Shown: positions 1 to 11,321, numbered from the stretch's first letter. The stretch: DNA of 64,000 bases from Thalassoglobus neptunius (GCF_007859735.1 NZ_SIHI01000001.1:280848-344847); one strand, 5' to 3'. The notes: generated by a model not told the origin, from the letters alone. A program made the numbers and translations.

Positions 1-633
1 GTCGAGATCAACGATCGAAGCTTGATGTTCGGCGGGCAAGTACCCGCTGCTCCACTGACCGACGCCACCATGGGGAACGCCGGACTGGCCACTTTTCAAA
101 ACAACGTATCCGGGGACGTTTTCGTTTTCGGTTCCGAGTCCGTAATTGATCCACGCCCCCGAGCTCGGATGACCGATGAACGGGAAACCGGTATGAAACG
201 CGAAGTTCCCTTGAGCGTGCTCATTCACAGTCGTTGTCATCGATCGAATGACTGCAAGCTCATCCGCTGACTCTGCGATGTGCGGAAACATTGAACTGAT
301 GGGAATTCCACTCTCACCCCACTGCTTGAATGAGAACGGACAGGGAAAGATGTTTCCGTTATTGTTGAACTGGGTCCGTTCAACTTTCATGGGCATCGGC
401 TTGCCCGCTTCCCGTTCGAGTCGGGGTTTGGGGTCGAAGGAGTCGACGTGTGAGACCCCTCCGGACATGTAACAAAGAATGACGTTCTTCGCCCGGGCGG
501 GAAGACGAAACGAAGCGTCATCGGCCTGTGACTCCGCCGAGACTGACTGTGCCAGATGCGACAGCGCCAACCATCCGAAACCGCACGATGCCGTTTGCAG
601 CGCTCGTCGTCTTGAGAAGTATTGATTGATCAT
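1..633 (-). CDS. DUF1501 family protein, N-terminal part (runs off left edge)
   Basis: The reading frame starts at an ATG at 633 and stays open to the left edge, giving 211 residues. It begins [18 protein letters not shown], a twin-arginine type signal (SRRRALQ followed by a hydrophobic stretch ending near SVSA), so export as a folded protein is likely. The mature part starts with [20 protein letters not shown], the opening typical of DUF1501 proteins, which are distant relatives of the alkaline phosphatase/sulfatase superfamily. It lies 8 nt after the stop of the upstream DUF1549/DUF1553 gene; this pairing is a planctomycete hallmark. The biochemical activity of the family is not established. 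The C-terminal part is outside the window. Confidence 0.88.
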   Translation of the reverse strand, partial: MINQYFSRRRALQTASCGFGWLALSHLAQSVSAESQADDASFRLPARAKNVILCYMSGGVSHVDSFDPKPRLEREAGKPMPMKVERTQFNNNGNIFPCPFSFKQWGESGIPISSMFPHIAESADELAVIRSMTTTVNEHAQGNFAFHTGFPFIGHPSSGAWINYGLGTENENVPGYVVLKSGQSGVPHGGVGQWSSGYLPAEHQASIVDLD

Positions 634-641
634 TCCACTGA

Positions 642-3600
642 CTACCGTATGTAAATAAATTCTTTGAGGTTCAAGAGTCCATGAACGAAGTCCGCCCAGG
701 CATCCTGTTCTGATTTCTCCGCACCGAGTTCTGAGAGACTTTGTTTGAGATTGCTGATCGTCTGCCGAATTTCGTTGGCCTGGAGGCTTTCTTCGGAACT
801 CATCGCAGCGGAAAGTTCTTCCGAGGAAACAAACGTTGAGTCTTCGTTCGCAAGCGCTTGTAATTCCTCAGCAGTCAGCGCTGAGTCGTAAAGTCGCGCT
901 CGCTCGATTCGACCGGTCAGAAATCGATTTTCCACTGGTGGGCTATGTCGCAAACCGAACAGAATCTGGCTGCCGCCCCCTTTGAACGGACGCAAATTCG
1001 CCTTGCGATAAGGGGTTCCATACAGACGCCCATTGCGATAACAGCTGATCGTTCCATCGTCATCATACGTCATCACAAGGTGGACAGGAGACTTCACAGC
1101 TTCATGTTCTGCCGGTCCTTGCAAGCTGCTGGTTCTCTGAAAGGAATTCGACCCCGCCAGCCAGTGTTGCGGTTCTTGTTCCCCGTAGACAATTGCATCG
1201 AAGTCTGCACCCGACAGAGTTTGTACCGACATCACTCCGCCGCCACGCTGTTCAAGATTCGATAACTGAACGATCACTTCCAAAGATTTCGTTCGCAGGT
1301 TGTCCTCGAGCGGTCCAGTCGAAACATAACCGCTTCCGCCGAGAACGAGTGCCCCGTCCTCAATTCGGCAGTCCCCGTGAGCCGTTCCCTGAAATCGCCC
1401 TGTTGTATCGTTGAGGTCGTGGTCAAAGTTCCATTCAGCAACCAATGACGGGAAATGGAGATCGACGTCATCGCCGTTTCCACGAGCGTTTAAGATTCTG
1501 TATCGAACACGACTTTCCAAGACCGCCAGATGATTCTCATGTTCATCCAACTGAGTGACCAAACGTTGACGCACAGCGGATTGCTGCTGATAGAAGGTTC
1601 GCAGCTCAGCGACGAAATCACTGGCTGCACTGAGTTCTCGAGAGTCAGCGGGACGCCCGAGAACCGAATTCATCAGGTGTTGGATGCGGTTTTCGTCATT
1701 GAGATTCTGTGAGGTTGCCCCCAACTGTTGCGATGCGTGTAACACGAATGGATCATTCAAAAGCGTCAGCGATTGTGCGGGGACGTTCGTGACATCGCGT
1801 CGTCCTTGTGTTGCAAAGGGAACCGGCATATTAAAGGTCGCCAGGAACGGATCCATATCGTTGCGGATGACTGCGAGGTAAACACTTCGCCGTTTCGATT
1901 TCTCTCCGTTTCGATCCGGAGGGCCAAACAGAGTCCGATCAAGTTGCCCCGAAGCGACGAGGATCGAATCTCGGAGCATTTCACCCGTCATCCTTCGAAT
2001 TGAAGCGTGCGACAGAAGTCGATTCTCTGGATCGAATTCTTGTGCTTCTTTCGAGGCGACGCTGGACTGCTGCCAGGTTTCAGTCAGCAGGAGTTCGCGA
2101 ATCAGTTGTTTGATCGACCATCCCTGTTCCGCAAATCGGTACGCGAGATAGTCCAGCAACTCGGGGTGCGAAGGCTCTTCGCCGAGTAATCCGAAATTAT
2201 CCACAGTTCGAACAAGTCCCGCACCGAACACATAATGCCAGATCCGATTGACAATGACTCGCTTGGTCAACGGGTTGTCGTCTCGAATCAGATCTTCCGC
2301 AAGCTGTCGTCGTCCACTTGTCCCAGTGGTGTCTGTGAACTGATAAGGAGTCGCATCGATCGACTCGAGAAACCGCCGCGCGACCACATTTCCCGGATGT
2401 CGGTGCTGTCCTCGAATGAAGAGTGCCTGATCCGCCGATTCGGCATCGAGCTGTCCCGGAACCCGATTCGGCAACGGAACCTCTTCCTCAAGCGAACGGT
2501 ACTGAGCGACCATTTCCTGCAATCTGTCCGAACCGCTCCCCAGCTTCGGAAGATACCCAACCGAAACAAGTTCGTTCAGAAGATCGACTTGCTGGTCAGT
2601 GCAAGTCCCTCGCTTCCAGTCTTCGATCGCTTTTCGGATCACCGCTTGAGTTTGTTTCCTCAGTGCCGAGGATTCATGGCTGATATCGGAACCGATCAGT
2701 GATACCAGAATCGACGACGCTGACGATTCTTGTGGTGGAGTAAAGCTTCCGACGGGTGCGACGACAACTTCCCGGACTCCGAACCATGATCGGTCCACAG
2801 GTTTCGCCAGTACCGGAGAATCGGCAGCTGTTGTCAGTTCAATGTGAATATCATCGCCGTCCCAGTAGCTCGCATCGTATCGAATCCATTGGGGCTTCCC
2901 ATTCTTCAAGGAAGTGACTGAGTAAACCGTTCCGTGACGTGGATAGTTTTGCACGGAGTACCGCACCATGGCGTCGCCCGAACCTTGCACACGAACCCAG
3001 ATTTCGTATTTCCCATCGAGGTGCAGGTTCCGCGACATGAATGCCGCTCGATGTTTCGTCGAGAGTCCATGCGAATAGATTCCGGATTTGAGAAGTGGGG
3101 CGTCGCTGGCAAGTCCTTCGAGAAGTGAAAAGTCCCCTGCGGGAGTGATCGAATCGACCGTCCCGTTTCCAAAGGAATACCACTCCGAAGCCGACTCGGG
3201 ATCTCGGAGATTCCAATGAGCATAGATGTTCGCATCGTCGCCGGAATCGGAAGCGTGATCGCCCGTAGCGGAAGCAGCCTGCAAAAGTTTCTGCCGGGCG
3301 TCACTCTTTGACTCTACGTCCGACGACGAAAGCTTGAGTGGATAGAAGAGATCCGCTTCACTCATCGATCGTTCAACGAACTCATTGACCGTTTCATCGA
3401 AGGACTCGACTCGACTCAACCAGACGTTTGCCTGTTCTGACCGTAAGCTCTCTTTGATTTCGGTCAACTCGTCGCGATTGCGGTATTGCTTCTCTTCGGA
3501 ATTCGCATCCAGAATGCCCGGCCGTGGAGATCCAATCACCCCGAATAGTGCGTAATAGTCTTCCTGGCTAATGGGATCAAATTTGTGATTGTGGCAGCGA

Positions 3601-4685
3601 GCACACGAAACCGTCAGCGCCATGAATGCTTTGGAGAAAACATTGATCTGATCATCGACGAATTTCACCTTCTCATCGAGGGCATCCGTCGGAGCGAATC
3701 CGTGGAAACACATCCGCCAGTGAGCGGTTGCGATTACCGACTGATTGACTTGCGTCTCTGGGTCAATTCGAGGGTTTTCAAGCAAGTCGCCCGCCACATG
3801 TTCGCGGACAAGTTGATCATACGGAACATCGTCATTGAGCGCATGAATGAGATAGTCGCGGTACTTCCAGGCATAGGGAATTGCGGGATCGCCCTCGCTC
3901 CCGTGTGACTCCGCATATCTGATGACATCCATCCAGCAACGCGCCCAGTGTTCTCCGAACTCACGTGAATTCAGCCAGCGATCAACGAGTCTCTCGTAGG
4001 CATCAGGACGCTCATCCGAAAGAAACGATTCCGTCTCCTCGACCGTCGGCACGATCCCTCGAACAACGAGACTCAACCGGCGCACCAGATCTCGGCGAGA
4101 CGCACGCGGTACGGGAGTCAATCCAGTTTCATTTAAACGTGCTGCAATAAATCGATCGACGGGATGTTGTGCGTCATTGGAGTCAGCAGCGAGTGGAGGA
4201 GTCACGGAGCGCAGTGAACGAAAACTCCACCAGGAGACCCGTTCCTGCAACTGGCTTTCCCAAGTCACGACGTTTGTCAGATCCGATCCGGCCGGAGGAT
4301 TTTCGCGAGGATCGGGTGCTCCCATGGCAATCCACTTTTCGAAGTCCGCAATCACTGACGGATCGAGAGCATTCTCACCCAGCGGCATTTCGAAACCCTC
4401 GATTTCATGCCGCATGACACGCAGCAGAAGACTTTCGCGGGGGGCTTCCAAATTCAATGTCGTCCCCGATTGTCCTCCCTGAAGAAAGCGGGAGCGGTGA
4501 TCGAGAATCAAATCGCCTTCAGCAGTATCCTGACTGTTATGACACCCGTAGCAATGTTCGACCAGCACAGGGCGGATTCGCGTTTCGAAGAACTCCAGCT
4601 GGTCGGACGGAAACTCCTGTTCTGCAGAACTCGCAACCGAACAGGACATCACAACTAACAGGGCAAATCTTCGCAGCAGAAACAT
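642..4685 (-). CDS. PSCyt1/DUF1549/DUF1553 protein with C-terminal LamG-like domain
   Basis: A secreted protein of about 1347 residues. I chose the ATG at 4685 because it begins a clean signal peptide ([15 protein letters not shown]) with an AGGA seven bases upstream; ATG 4706 and a longer frame to 4859 are also open. A haem-binding CYGCH motif (PSCyt1 cytochrome c-like) lies near residue 45. The DUF1549 part follows at about 190-390 and carries a second CARCH motif near 360. DUF1553 lies at about 760-1020. A LamG/concanavalin-like domain (VAEWNFD to RIERARLYD) lies at about 1070-1265, followed by a Glu/Gln-rich helical tail. The family is abundant in planctomycetes and is thought to act outside the cytoplasm, perhaps in redox or polysaccharide chemistry; its substrate is unknown. 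It forms an operon with the DUF1501 gene 8 nt downstream. Confidence 0.88.
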   Translation of the reverse strand: MFLLRRFALLVVMSCSVASSAEQEFPSDQLEFFETRIRPVLVEHCYGCHNSQDTAEGDLILDHRSRFLQGGQSGTTLNLEAPRESLLLRVMRHEIEGFEMPLGENALDPSVIADFEKWIAMGAPDPRENPPAGSDLTNVVTWESQLQERVSWWSFRSLRSVTPPLAADSNDAQHPVDRFIAARLNETGLTPVPRASRRDLVRRLSLVVRGIVPTVEETESFLSDERPDAYERLVDRWLNSREFGEHWARCWMDVIRYAESHGSEGDPAIPYAWKYRDYLIHALNDDVPYDQLVREHVAGDLLENPRIDPETQVNQSVIATAHWRMCFHGFAPTDALDEKVKFVDDQINVFSKAFMALTVSCARCHNHKFDPISQEDYYALFGVIGSPRPGILDANSEEKQYRNRDELTEIKESLRSEQANVWLSRVESFDETVNEFVERSMSEADLFYPLKLSSSDVESKSDARQKLLQAASATGDHASDSGDDANIYAHWNLRDPESASEWYSFGNGTVDSITPAGDFSLLEGLASDAPLLKSGIYSHGLSTKHRAAFMSRNLHLDGKYEIWVRVQGSGDAMVRYSVQNYPRHGTVYSVTSLKNGKPQWIRYDASYWDGDDIHIELTTAADSPVLAKPVDRSWFGVREVVVAPVGSFTPPQESSASSILVSLIGSDISHESSALRKQTQAVIRKAIEDWKRGTCTDQQVDLLNELVSVGYLPKLGSGSDRLQEMVAQYRSLEEEVPLPNRVPGQLDAESADQALFIRGQHRHPGNVVARRFLESIDATPYQFTDTTGTSGRRQLAEDLIRDDNPLTKRVIVNRIWHYVFGAGLVRTVDNFGLLGEEPSHPELLDYLAYRFAEQGWSIKQLIRELLLTETWQQSSVASKEAQEFDPENRLLSHASIRRMTGEMLRDSILVASGQLDRTLFGPPDRNGEKSKRRSVYLAVIRNDMDPFLATFNMPVPFATQGRRDVTNVPAQSLTLLNDPFVLHASQQLGATSQNLNDENRIQHLMNSVLGRPADSRELSAASDFVAELRTFYQQQSAVRQRLVTQLDEHENHLAVLESRVRYRILNARGNGDDVDLHFPSLVAEWNFDHDLNDTTGRFQGTAHGDCRIEDGALVLGGSGYVSTGPLEDNLRTKSLEVIVQLSNLEQRGGGVMSVQTLSGADFDAIVYGEQEPQHWLAGSNSFQRTSSLQGPAEHEAVKSPVHLVMTYDDDGTISCYRNGRLYGTPYRKANLRPFKGGGSQILFGLRHSPPVENRFLTGRIERARLYDSALTAEELQALANEDSTFVSSEELSAAMSSEESLQANEIRQTISNLKQSLSELGAEKSEQDAWADFVHGLLNLKEFIYIR

Positions 4686-5196
4686 CGACAATTCCTGTAC
4701 CGACATGTTGATCTCAAACAGTCGCCAGTCTTCGGGGAGGGCGTCTTCAAACGGTGTCTGAATCGATGGTGGGTTCTGAAAACAGTTCGATTCACAAGGC
4801 TTGGGGTTATTTGAAGTCGCCCTGTGCAAACAGACGAAGACGAATTCGACACTGTTCACTCGCGCGACTCAACCGCTCACCGTTCGAAGAAATTCACTGT
4901 GAAGGATACTCATTTCTCAATCCATTGAGAACTGCTGATCCGAAAATCACTCGTCTTTTGAGCATGTTGCCCGCATCAGCCCGGTTGCTTGAACTTGCTT
5001 CCATGAACCTCGCATGTTGACTCATGCGAAGTCCGATAGATCGTTTCGATTCTTTGCAACTCATTCCATGGCTGCGAACTCTCCTTCACCCCAAATTGGT
5101 GCGTTCCGATTCTGTGTGATGTTGACCGGAATTGTCGAGTCGACAAGACTTGTGGACTTGAACACAACGATTTCCCGGCATGGAAAGCAATCACGA
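4686..5196. other. Intergenic region between divergent genes
   Basis: This stretch separates the divergently transcribed DUF1553 and SDR genes and should hold both promoters. Frames of both neighbours extend into it but show no family-like sequence. I see no convincing RNA gene or long inverted repeat. Confidence 0.4.
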
Positions 5197-5964
5197 ATGT
5201 CGAAAGTTGCTCTGATTACAGGTGGTGCGCGTGGGATTGGCCTTGGAATCACCAAATCACTCATCGAGGCTGGCTGGTCATTGATGCTGAATGGTGTTCG
5301 CCCGGCCAATCAGGTCCGCGACGTCATCGATCAATTGAATCTCGAACCTGAGCGGATCGACTATTGCCCGGCGAATATTGGCGTGTCTGAAGATCGTTCG
5401 CGACTGATCGACACGACCCGAGAACGATTCGGACGGCTCGACGCATTGATTAACAATGCCGGGATCACGTCTCCCGGAAGAAAAGATATTCTCGAAGCTG
5501 ATGAAGAGGCTTTCGACACGGTCGTTGGAATCAACTTAAAAGGTCCGTTCTTTCTCACGAAACTCGCTGCTCCCCTGATCATTGAATCTCAAGGAGATTC
5601 GTCGGTCCGGGGAAGCGTCATTTTTGTGTCATCGATCTCTGCCGAATTCGTTTCGGTCAATCGTGGAGATTACTGCCTGACGAAAGCTGCCCTCGGCATG
5701 TGTACGAAGCTCTGGGCAACACGTCTTGCTGAGTTCGGGATCGATGTTTATGAAGTTCGCCCGGGTGTCATTAAGAGCGATATGACTTCCGGTGTGACTG
5801 AGAAATACGACAAGCTGATCGAAGAGGGCCTGACACTGGACCGACGCTGGGGAGATCCCTCCGATATCGGTCTCGCGGTCCGATCGCTTGTTGACGGACA
5901 GATCCCCTATGCAACGGGGCAAGTTCTCAAGATCGACGGAGGCATGACGATCACAAGTCTGTAA
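5197..5964 (+). CDS. Short-chain dehydrogenase/reductase (3-ketoacyl-ACP reductase-like)
   Basis: A 255-residue classical SDR, the normal length for the family. The ATG at 5197 starts MSKVALITGGARGIG, so the TGxxxGxG dinucleotide-binding motif is at residues 8-15. NNAG lies near 87, an SSIS segment carries the catalytic serine, and YCLTK near 158 supplies the catalytic Tyr and Lys. The frame is open 61 codons further upstream but that extension has no family features. GGAAAG upstream is a plausible ribosome-binding site. The protein should reduce or oxidise a carbonyl/hydroxyl group with NAD(P)H in the cytoplasm. The substrate cannot be told from sequence; FabG-like or sugar dehydrogenase activity are both possible. 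It stands alone, divergent from the DUF1553 gene. Confidence 0.9.
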   Translation: MSKVALITGGARGIGLGITKSLIEAGWSLMLNGVRPANQVRDVIDQLNLEPERIDYCPANIGVSEDRSRLIDTTRERFGRLDALINNAGITSPGRKDILEADEEAFDTVVGINLKGPFFLTKLAAPLIIESQGDSSVRGSVIFVSSISAEFVSVNRGDYCLTKAALGMCTKLWATRLAEFGIDVYEVRPGVIKSDMTSGVTEKYDKLIEEGLTLDRRWGDPSDIGLAVRSLVDGQIPYATGQVLKIDGGMTITSL

Positions 5965-6046
5965 CAACATCGCATGCAACGAACGAAGTGTTCATCTTCC
6001 GATTTACGTCTCAGTCTCTCAGGCGCCATCGACTCTCAGCCGATAT

Positions 6047-7000
6047 TTACCTTCCGCCAACATCTTCGGTAAGAGAACGACTGTCGAGAAGTCCTCCGGA
6101 ACGATGCGCATCGCGGAAGAACGTTCTCATCTCAAGCATCGGAGGGCCAAGAAGAAGAATCAGAATCGGTGGAGCGAGGCAAATCACCACCGGAAACAAC
6201 ATTTTGATGGTCGTCTGATTGGCCTTTTCCTCAGAACGCTGTCGAGAATGTCGACGAATTCCATCTGCAAATTCGGTCACCGCAATCACAACATGTGTCC
6301 CGGTTTTCTCCGATTGACTGAGTAGCGTCGCCAGCGTTTTCACATCGTCCGCATCGACACGTTTCGCAAACTCTTTCAACGCTTTCGTCATTGTTGACGC
6401 ATCCGCATGTCGCCGGACGACTTCCAGTTCGACTGCAAGGTCCGGATGAAAAAACTCAATTTCGCGCGAGACCTGAGAAAGCGACTCGCGCAACCCGAGA
6501 CCTCCACTCAAACACATTCGCACGATGTCCAAAGCATCGGGAAGTCCCTTCTGAATCCGGGCCAATCGCAAACTGGCTTGCCGGCTGACGATCACTCGTG
6601 GGACAACATAGGCAACGGCGATCGCAGACAGAGTGATGAAAAGGATTGTCTTCGGAAGCGGAGTCGCTGGGGGTGCGGCGATCGCTAAGACTCCCCCGAC
6701 TACGAGCAGAAGAACAACGATTGTATTGCGTGCCGACAGATACTCGATCAGTGCAAAGGAACCGTAAAACCCTGCGCGTTTGAGATCGCGTTCCAGGAGA
6801 TCGAACTCAGTCCCAATCCCCGGAATCGCTCCGGCCATCGACCTTCGAAAGAGATTCGGTCGAGCAACTTCCAACCGCGGTTTGACCTCGGAAATGTTTC
6901 GCACACGCGATCGAGCACGAAGGACGGTCATCCCCGCGATCAGGACAAGCAGGGTCGAACTCGCAAACCCGATTAATATTGAAAGGTCTTGTGAAGACAT
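6047..7000 (-). CDS. tadC: Tad pilus inner-membrane platform protein TadC
   Basis: A 317-residue type II secretion F (GspF-like) protein, the last gene of the Tad/Flp locus. Hydrophobic segments lie near residues 8-27, 92-140 and 266-288; the cytoplasmic T2SSF domain between them carries LPDALDIVRMCLSGGLGLRE. In Tad systems TadB and TadC form the inner-membrane platform driven by the CpaF/TadA ATPase. The order tadB then tadC, both after cpaF, is standard. A gap of 158 nt separates it from tadB. Confidence 0.88.
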   Translation of the reverse strand: MSSQDLSILIGFASSTLLVLIAGMTVLRARSRVRNISEVKPRLEVARPNLFRRSMAGAIPGIGTEFDLLERDLKRAGFYGSFALIEYLSARNTIVVLLLVVGGVLAIAAPPATPLPKTILFITLSAIAVAYVVPRVIVSRQASLRLARIQKGLPDALDIVRMCLSGGLGLRESLSQVSREIEFFHPDLAVELEVVRRHADASTMTKALKEFAKRVDADDVKTLATLLSQSEKTGTHVVIAVTEFADGIRRHSRQRSEEKANQTTIKMLFPVVICLAPPILILLLGPPMLEMRTFFRDAHRSGGLLDSRSLTEDVGGR

Positions 7001-7158
7001 TGTTCAACTCACACTCTTGGCTTTTTGACTCGTCCTGTTTGCTCGTCAACACTTTGCGATGAACAATTTCAATGAATGCTTGATTGAAGGGCGCTTCAAC
7101 AAATGACACGAACTCAACTTCCGGGTTGAGACTGAAACCGCACTTCACTTTTCGGACG

Positions 7159-8082
7159 CTAAGCGTCTTCGCGGATCAACATGATGATCCACAGGATCCC
7201 AATCACCTCGAGGGCAATCGCTGCTGCAAGAAGAGTTTTTCCGAGAGGATCATCGAAAAAGACTCGAATGTGCGCGGGATTCAGGACCATCACAGCACAT
7301 AAGGCGATGGGTGCCATCGCAGCGATGATCATTGACGACATGCGACCAGCACTTGTCGTAACGCGAACCTGATTTTGGGCTGCCGTTCGTTCTCGAATCA
7401 CTGTCGCCAATCGCTCGAGAGTACTGGAGAGATACCCCCCTGACCGACGTTGAACAATGAGCGTCGTCGTGAAGATTCTCGCTTCGATGACTGGAAGCCG
7501 AACAGCCATGCGTTTAAGCGTTCGATCGAGTGCGGCTCCTACTTCCAACTGCTGAACGACTCGTTCAATCTCCTTGGACAGGATCCCATCGGCCTCTTCG
7601 GCAACGAGGGCAAGTGCCTGTTCAACACTTCTGCCAGAGCGAGTCGACCGGGCGACCATATCAATCACGACCGGGAGTTCCTGCCGGATCTCAATCATTC
7701 GCTGGCGCCGCTTGAACACGAAGAAACCGATTGGAATGACCATTCCGATCATCCCCGTCCCACAGCTGAACAAGCCATTGTCGGTGGCGACCCAAGTTCC
7801 TCCGCCCAGAATCAACCCGCTGGCAACCACAATTAGAAATCCCGTCCAGGGACTGATTTCCAGTCCACTCTCCAGAACGAGACGATCGAAACCGTGGTCA
7901 AGCTTGCCCGACAGGGAAGCATCGACAGCACGTTCGTATCCGGTTCTTCTGCGTCTCAACGAGCGTTTCGACTCCCGCAGAGTCTCGCTGCCAAAGATCA
8001 AATCCTTCATCAACAGCCCGACCGCAGTCACGACCATTGACAATGAACCGAATGCTACAAATGTCAGTTCTGCACTTCCCAT
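7159..8082 (-). CDS. tadB: Tad pilus inner-membrane platform protein TadB
   Basis: A 307-residue type II secretion F-family membrane protein. An N-terminal membrane segment (LTFVAFGSLSMVVTAVGLLM) is followed by a hydrophobic pair near 80-125, a T2SSF domain with LPVVIDMVARSTRSGRSVEQ, and C-terminal membrane helices. It starts 12 nt after the stop of cpaF, so the two are almost certainly co-transcribed. It is expected to be the partner of TadC in the pilus assembly platform. Confidence 0.9.
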   Translation of the reverse strand: MGSAELTFVAFGSLSMVVTAVGLLMKDLIFGSETLRESKRSLRRRRTGYERAVDASLSGKLDHGFDRLVLESGLEISPWTGFLIVVASGLILGGGTWVATDNGLFSCGTGMIGMVIPIGFFVFKRRQRMIEIRQELPVVIDMVARSTRSGRSVEQALALVAEEADGILSKEIERVVQQLEVGAALDRTLKRMAVRLPVIEARIFTTTLIVQRRSGGYLSSTLERLATVIRERTAAQNQVRVTTSAGRMSSMIIAAMAPIALCAVMVLNPAHIRVFFDDPLGKTLLAAAIALEVIGILWIIMLIREDA

Positions 8083-8094
8083 TCGATTCTCTTC

Positions 8095-9471
8095 TCATCT
8101 TCCAGTATCTGAATGATTGACAGGCTTGGAAGCCATTCGACGTTGTTTAAAGAGATCATCAGACAACTGGACTCCAGCTGCTTCCAGTCTTGCAAGGCAC
8201 TTCGGGCGGTAACCGGTAAAGTAGTATTCCCCTCGCGCAACTCCGATTTCGTCAACGCCGGTTTGAGTGAATCCAAAGACGTCTTCGAGAACGAATTCCC
8301 CATTCTTCAGACCAGTGATTTCAGAGACTTGCATCACTCGCCTCGCACCTCCTTTAAGACGTGCAAGATGAACAACAAGCGTCAGCCCCAACTTGATGTA
8401 TTGTCGAATCACCGGAATGGAAAGATCGTAGCCACTCATCGCGACCATCATTTCGAGGCGGCTCAGTGAATCTCGAGAATCATTCGCATGGATCGTCGTC
8501 AGGGACCCTTCATGACCGGTATTCATCGCCTGCAGCATGTCCAAAGCTTCCGGTCCGCGAACCTCACCGACGATGATTCGATCCGGTCGCATTCTGAGGC
8601 TGTTGCGAACAAGCATTCGCTGGCTGATTTCCCCGACACCTTCATTGTTCTCCGGACGAGTTTCCAATCGGACAACGTGTCGATGCTGCAACCGGAGTTC
8701 CGCGGAATCTTCAATGGTGACGATTCGCTCATCACTCGGAATGTATTTAGTCAGTGCATTCAGAAAGGTCGTCTTGCCAGCACCTGTCCCTCCGGAAATG
8801 AGAAAGCTGATGCGTGCATCAATCGCCGCGGCCAGAAATTCGACGATTTCTGCAACAACAGTTTGATTCTCGACGAGATCGGCCACTTGAAGTGGGTTTC
8901 TTCCGAATCGGCGAATTGACAGTGTCGGCCCATTCAGCGACATTGGCGGGATGACAGCATTGATTCGGGAACCATCCGGCAGCCTTGCATCGACCATCGG
9001 ATTCACTTCATCGATGCGGCGTCCCACTCGGGAAACAATCCGTTGAATGATCCGAATTAAATGCTTCTCATCGGCGAAGACGACATCTGTCAACTCCATC
9101 CGCCCTCGACGTTCTACATAAACTTCATGTTGATGATTGACCAAAATGTCATTGACAGCGTCATCGCGCATTAAATGCTCAAGCGGACCGAGGCCAAAGA
9201 CTTCGTCGAACAGCTCTTGTAACATCCGCTCGTCATCAGCCTCGGAGAGCTGCGCCCCGTCTTCACGCAACAACTCTCGAGAAATCGCACGAACCTGATC
9301 CGCAAGATCTTCTTGAGAAACATGAGCGAGCACCGACAGATCTAACTCATCGATGAGACGTTCATGGATGCGGATCTTCAGCTGTTGAAAAGCAAGTTCC
9401 GATTCATCGACTGGTCCGAAGCCGTCGTTCTCGCATTGAAATGTCTGTTCCGTTGATGTTGTCAGCAACAT
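8095..9471 (-). CDS. cpaF: Tad/Flp pilus assembly ATPase CpaF (TadA)
   Basis: A 458-residue secretion ATPase of the VirB11/CpaF class. The Walker A motif GGTGAGKTT lies near residue 228, the Asp-box segment [12 protein letters not shown] follows, and the Walker B region reads RIIVGEVRG near 300. A Glu/Asp-rich helical N-terminal region precedes the ATPase core, as in CpaF. The protein hydrolyses ATP at the cytoplasmic face to drive pilin polymerisation through TadB/TadC. It sits between cpaB (92 nt upstream) and tadB (12 nt downstream). Confidence 0.95.
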   Translation of the reverse strand: MLLTTSTEQTFQCENDGFGPVDESELAFQQLKIRIHERLIDELDLSVLAHVSQEDLADQVRAISRELLREDGAQLSEADDERMLQELFDEVFGLGPLEHLMRDDAVNDILVNHQHEVYVERRGRMELTDVVFADEKHLIRIIQRIVSRVGRRIDEVNPMVDARLPDGSRINAVIPPMSLNGPTLSIRRFGRNPLQVADLVENQTVVAEIVEFLAAAIDARISFLISGGTGAGKTTFLNALTKYIPSDERIVTIEDSAELRLQHRHVVRLETRPENNEGVGEISQRMLVRNSLRMRPDRIIVGEVRGPEALDMLQAMNTGHEGSLTTIHANDSRDSLSRLEMMVAMSGYDLSIPVIRQYIKLGLTLVVHLARLKGGARRVMQVSEITGLKNGEFVLEDVFGFTQTGVDEIGVARGEYYFTGYRPKCLARLEAAGVQLSDDLFKQRRMASKPVNHSDTGR

Positions 9472-9563
9472 TCCACAATCCCTTTGAAGTCTTGACTTCG
9501 ACGCTTACGTACTCGCAACTGAAGAGTTGTCCGCTGCGAGTCACTCATTCGCCTCGTAACCGG

Positions 9564-10598
9564 TCAACGAACCAGATTCTGCTCAATTCCGCCTTGCACT
9601 TGCGGTGCACGAAGCCCACCCGCGACAGGAGTCGAAACACGCCCCGGCTGTTGTGTGATCACAGGTTTGGGAGACGACGGCTGTTGAAATTCAACAACTT
9701 CTCTCGCACCCGCCATGTAAATCTGCATTTGCTTTCGAACAGGTTTCGTCGGGACACCGATTAAGTCGTCCAAAGTGATTCGTTCCCCAGCGTCATGGAG
9801 AACGCCATTCACAGAGATCAACATCGACGAATCCGCCGCTGCGAATCCCGAGTTCGTCTGACCAACTCGGGCAATGGTCTGTCCTTGCGAATCGAGCAAG
9901 TCACCGGGGTTTCGCAACGTCAGCGTCAACTCTCCCCGGCCTTCGACAACCTTGAGCACTTTCGCCTGTGGAGGAGTCACGGAAAGTGTGACCGTCCCTT
10001 GCATGTCGACGTCAACGCGTTGTCCAGCGAGAACATTTTTGTTCAACGCCAGAACTTCGACTCCTTCAAGCAGAGTCATCGTCACCTCGGGACGTTCCCC
10101 TTCAGGCTCAGAGCGAAACAGAACATCGACGACCGAACCTGGAGCAGCGAAGCCATGAACTGCCCCGACATTTTCGATCGGAACTGTTACCGCTCGGAAA
10201 CCGGGCTGTAAACGATCGGCAACACCCGGACCAAACCCCTCTGGATAAAAGTTATCGGGAAGGAACAGGCTCCCTTTTGGAAGATCTGCGTTGAGCGTTC
10301 TCCCGAAGAGTTGCCGCGTATCCCGCATGAACTGGCTGCCAGCAAATTTCGACTTGGCATATTGTTCGGGAGTGAGGCTGTGAACCACAATGTCGTGGAG
10401 AGTCAGGGCTCTCCCCTTTTTAAGATCAATCCCTGCAACCGGAACAATGATTCGTTCCTCAGGAGGATTGGTTTTCAACTCCGTCAATGGAGGGAGTTCC
10501 GGCTGTTTCAGTTGCTGGCGAACCAGGAATGCCCCTCCCAATCCGACGAGGATTGCGAAGACGACAACCGTCATCGTTCCCGAACTTACACGATTCAT
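9564..10598 (-). CDS. cpaB: Flp pilus assembly protein CpaB/RcpC
   Basis: A 344-residue protein with one N-terminal membrane anchor (MTVVVFAILVGLGGAFLVRQ). A SAF-like domain at about 50-120 contains VPVAGIDLKKGRALTLHDIV and a second half that includes LPKGSLFLPDNF. The RcpC/CpaB region follows (GFRAVTVPIENVGAVHGFA, GSVVDVLF). CpaB is a periplasmic component linking the Tad inner-membrane machinery to the outer-membrane secretin. Here it precedes cpaF but no secretin gene (cpaC/rcpA) follows, which is unusual. Confidence 0.92.
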   Translation of the reverse strand: MNRVSSGTMTVVVFAILVGLGGAFLVRQQLKQPELPPLTELKTNPPEERIIVPVAGIDLKKGRALTLHDIVVHSLTPEQYAKSKFAGSQFMRDTRQLFGRTLNADLPKGSLFLPDNFYPEGFGPGVADRLQPGFRAVTVPIENVGAVHGFAAPGSVVDVLFRSEPEGERPEVTMTLLEGVEVLALNKNVLAGQRVDVDMQGTVTLSVTPPQAKVLKVVEGRGELTLTLRNPGDLLDSQGQTIARVGQTNSGFAAADSSMLISVNGVLHDAGERITLDDLIGVPTKPVRKQMQIYMAGAREVVEFQQPSSPKPVITQQPGRVSTPVAGGLRAPQVQGGIEQNLVR

Positions 10599-10902
10599 CC
10601 GACACTCCGATTATGTAATGAGACCACAGTTGCACATCTCAAAATGACACACGACATCTCACCATAACTGGCGAGATTCAGGTTCGTCCGTCCTGACTCA
10701 AAGGGATATCAACGCGTCTCCGTGATCACGTTTTCCGAAACAAATCCGCAATGATTTGTTTAAATCCACCAACTCGTGCTCCCAGTCAGTCCAAACAACT
10801 CCATAATTTAAGGCACTCTTCTCCAAAGCCCTTTTTGAATTCGTTTACACTCACTCGAACGAGCAAACTCCGCCTTTTATCTAGCGAAGCAGCACATGCG
10901 AG
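10599..10902. other. Intergenic region between the third pilin-like gene and cpaB
   Basis: About 300 nt with no convincing gene on either strand. It may hold a promoter for cpaB-cpaF-tadB-tadC, because the hairpin at 10903-10928 could partly separate that group from the pilin-like genes. Confidence 0.35.
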
Positions 10903-10928
10903 TGCACAGGAAAGAGCAACTTGCTCTA
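10903..10928 (-). terminator. Hairpin repeat overlapping a TAG stop codon (copy 1)
   Basis: Read on the minus strand, the stop codon TAG is followed directly by AGCAAGTTGCTCTTTCC, in which AGAGCAA and TTGCTCT can pair, followed by TTTCC. The same 26 nt occur at 52539-52564 on the plus strand, again starting with the TAG stop of an unrelated gene. The hairpin is short with a very small loop, so it may be a weak terminator, an mRNA-end stabiliser or a small dispersed repeat. Confidence 0.5.
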
Positions 10929-11321
10929 ACGACTGTCCGACTTTGGTTTCGTTTTTAACACCGTCTTCGCCTCTGCAAAATTCGCCAATCGCTCCAACGA
11001 TTGAAATCGCAATTGATTTCGATCGATCGCATTCTGATTGGCTGGAATGTCGCTCGTATTCACATAAGCAGACACGTTGTAGCCGTGCGGGTTATTTGGA
11101 TCGAAGGGGACATCAGGATCGTAGCCTTCACCTGGAACGACATACACGAACGACTGATCGAGAAAATCGATCGCCGTTCCGACATCAGCTGCTTCCTGAG
11201 AAAGCTGATCACGAAACGCAACAATCCCCACCACTCCGCCAATGGCGACGATACACGTCAGAAAGAGATAGTCGACAGAATGAATCATTCCGCGCTGATC
11301 AGTGAGCAACTGGCGAAGCAT
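10926..11321 (-). CDS. Pilin-like protein, third divergent member of the pilin array
   Basis: A 131-residue protein with a short charged leader (MLRQLLTDQRG) followed by a hydrophobic helix (YLFLTCIVAIGGVVGIVAF). The ATG at 11321 is preferred because it aligns with the starts of the two pilins upstream (MLRTLMNDEAG). ATG 11342 and a longer frame to 11432 are also open. Conserved positions shared with the two pilins include Gly before the hydrophobic segment, an acidic residue (Asp instead of Glu) six residues later, FRDQLSQEAADVGTAI and LDQS. It is more divergent than the other two and lacks their Cys-containing tail. It could be a minor pilin of the Tad pilus. No standard family is recognised with certainty. 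Confidence 0.7.
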   Translation of the reverse strand: MLRQLLTDQRGMIHSVDYLFLTCIVAIGGVVGIVAFRDQLSQEAADVGTAIDFLDQSFVYVVPGEGYDPDVPFDPNNPHGYNVSAYVNTSDIPANQNAIDRNQLRFQSLERLANFAEAKTVLKTKPKSDSR

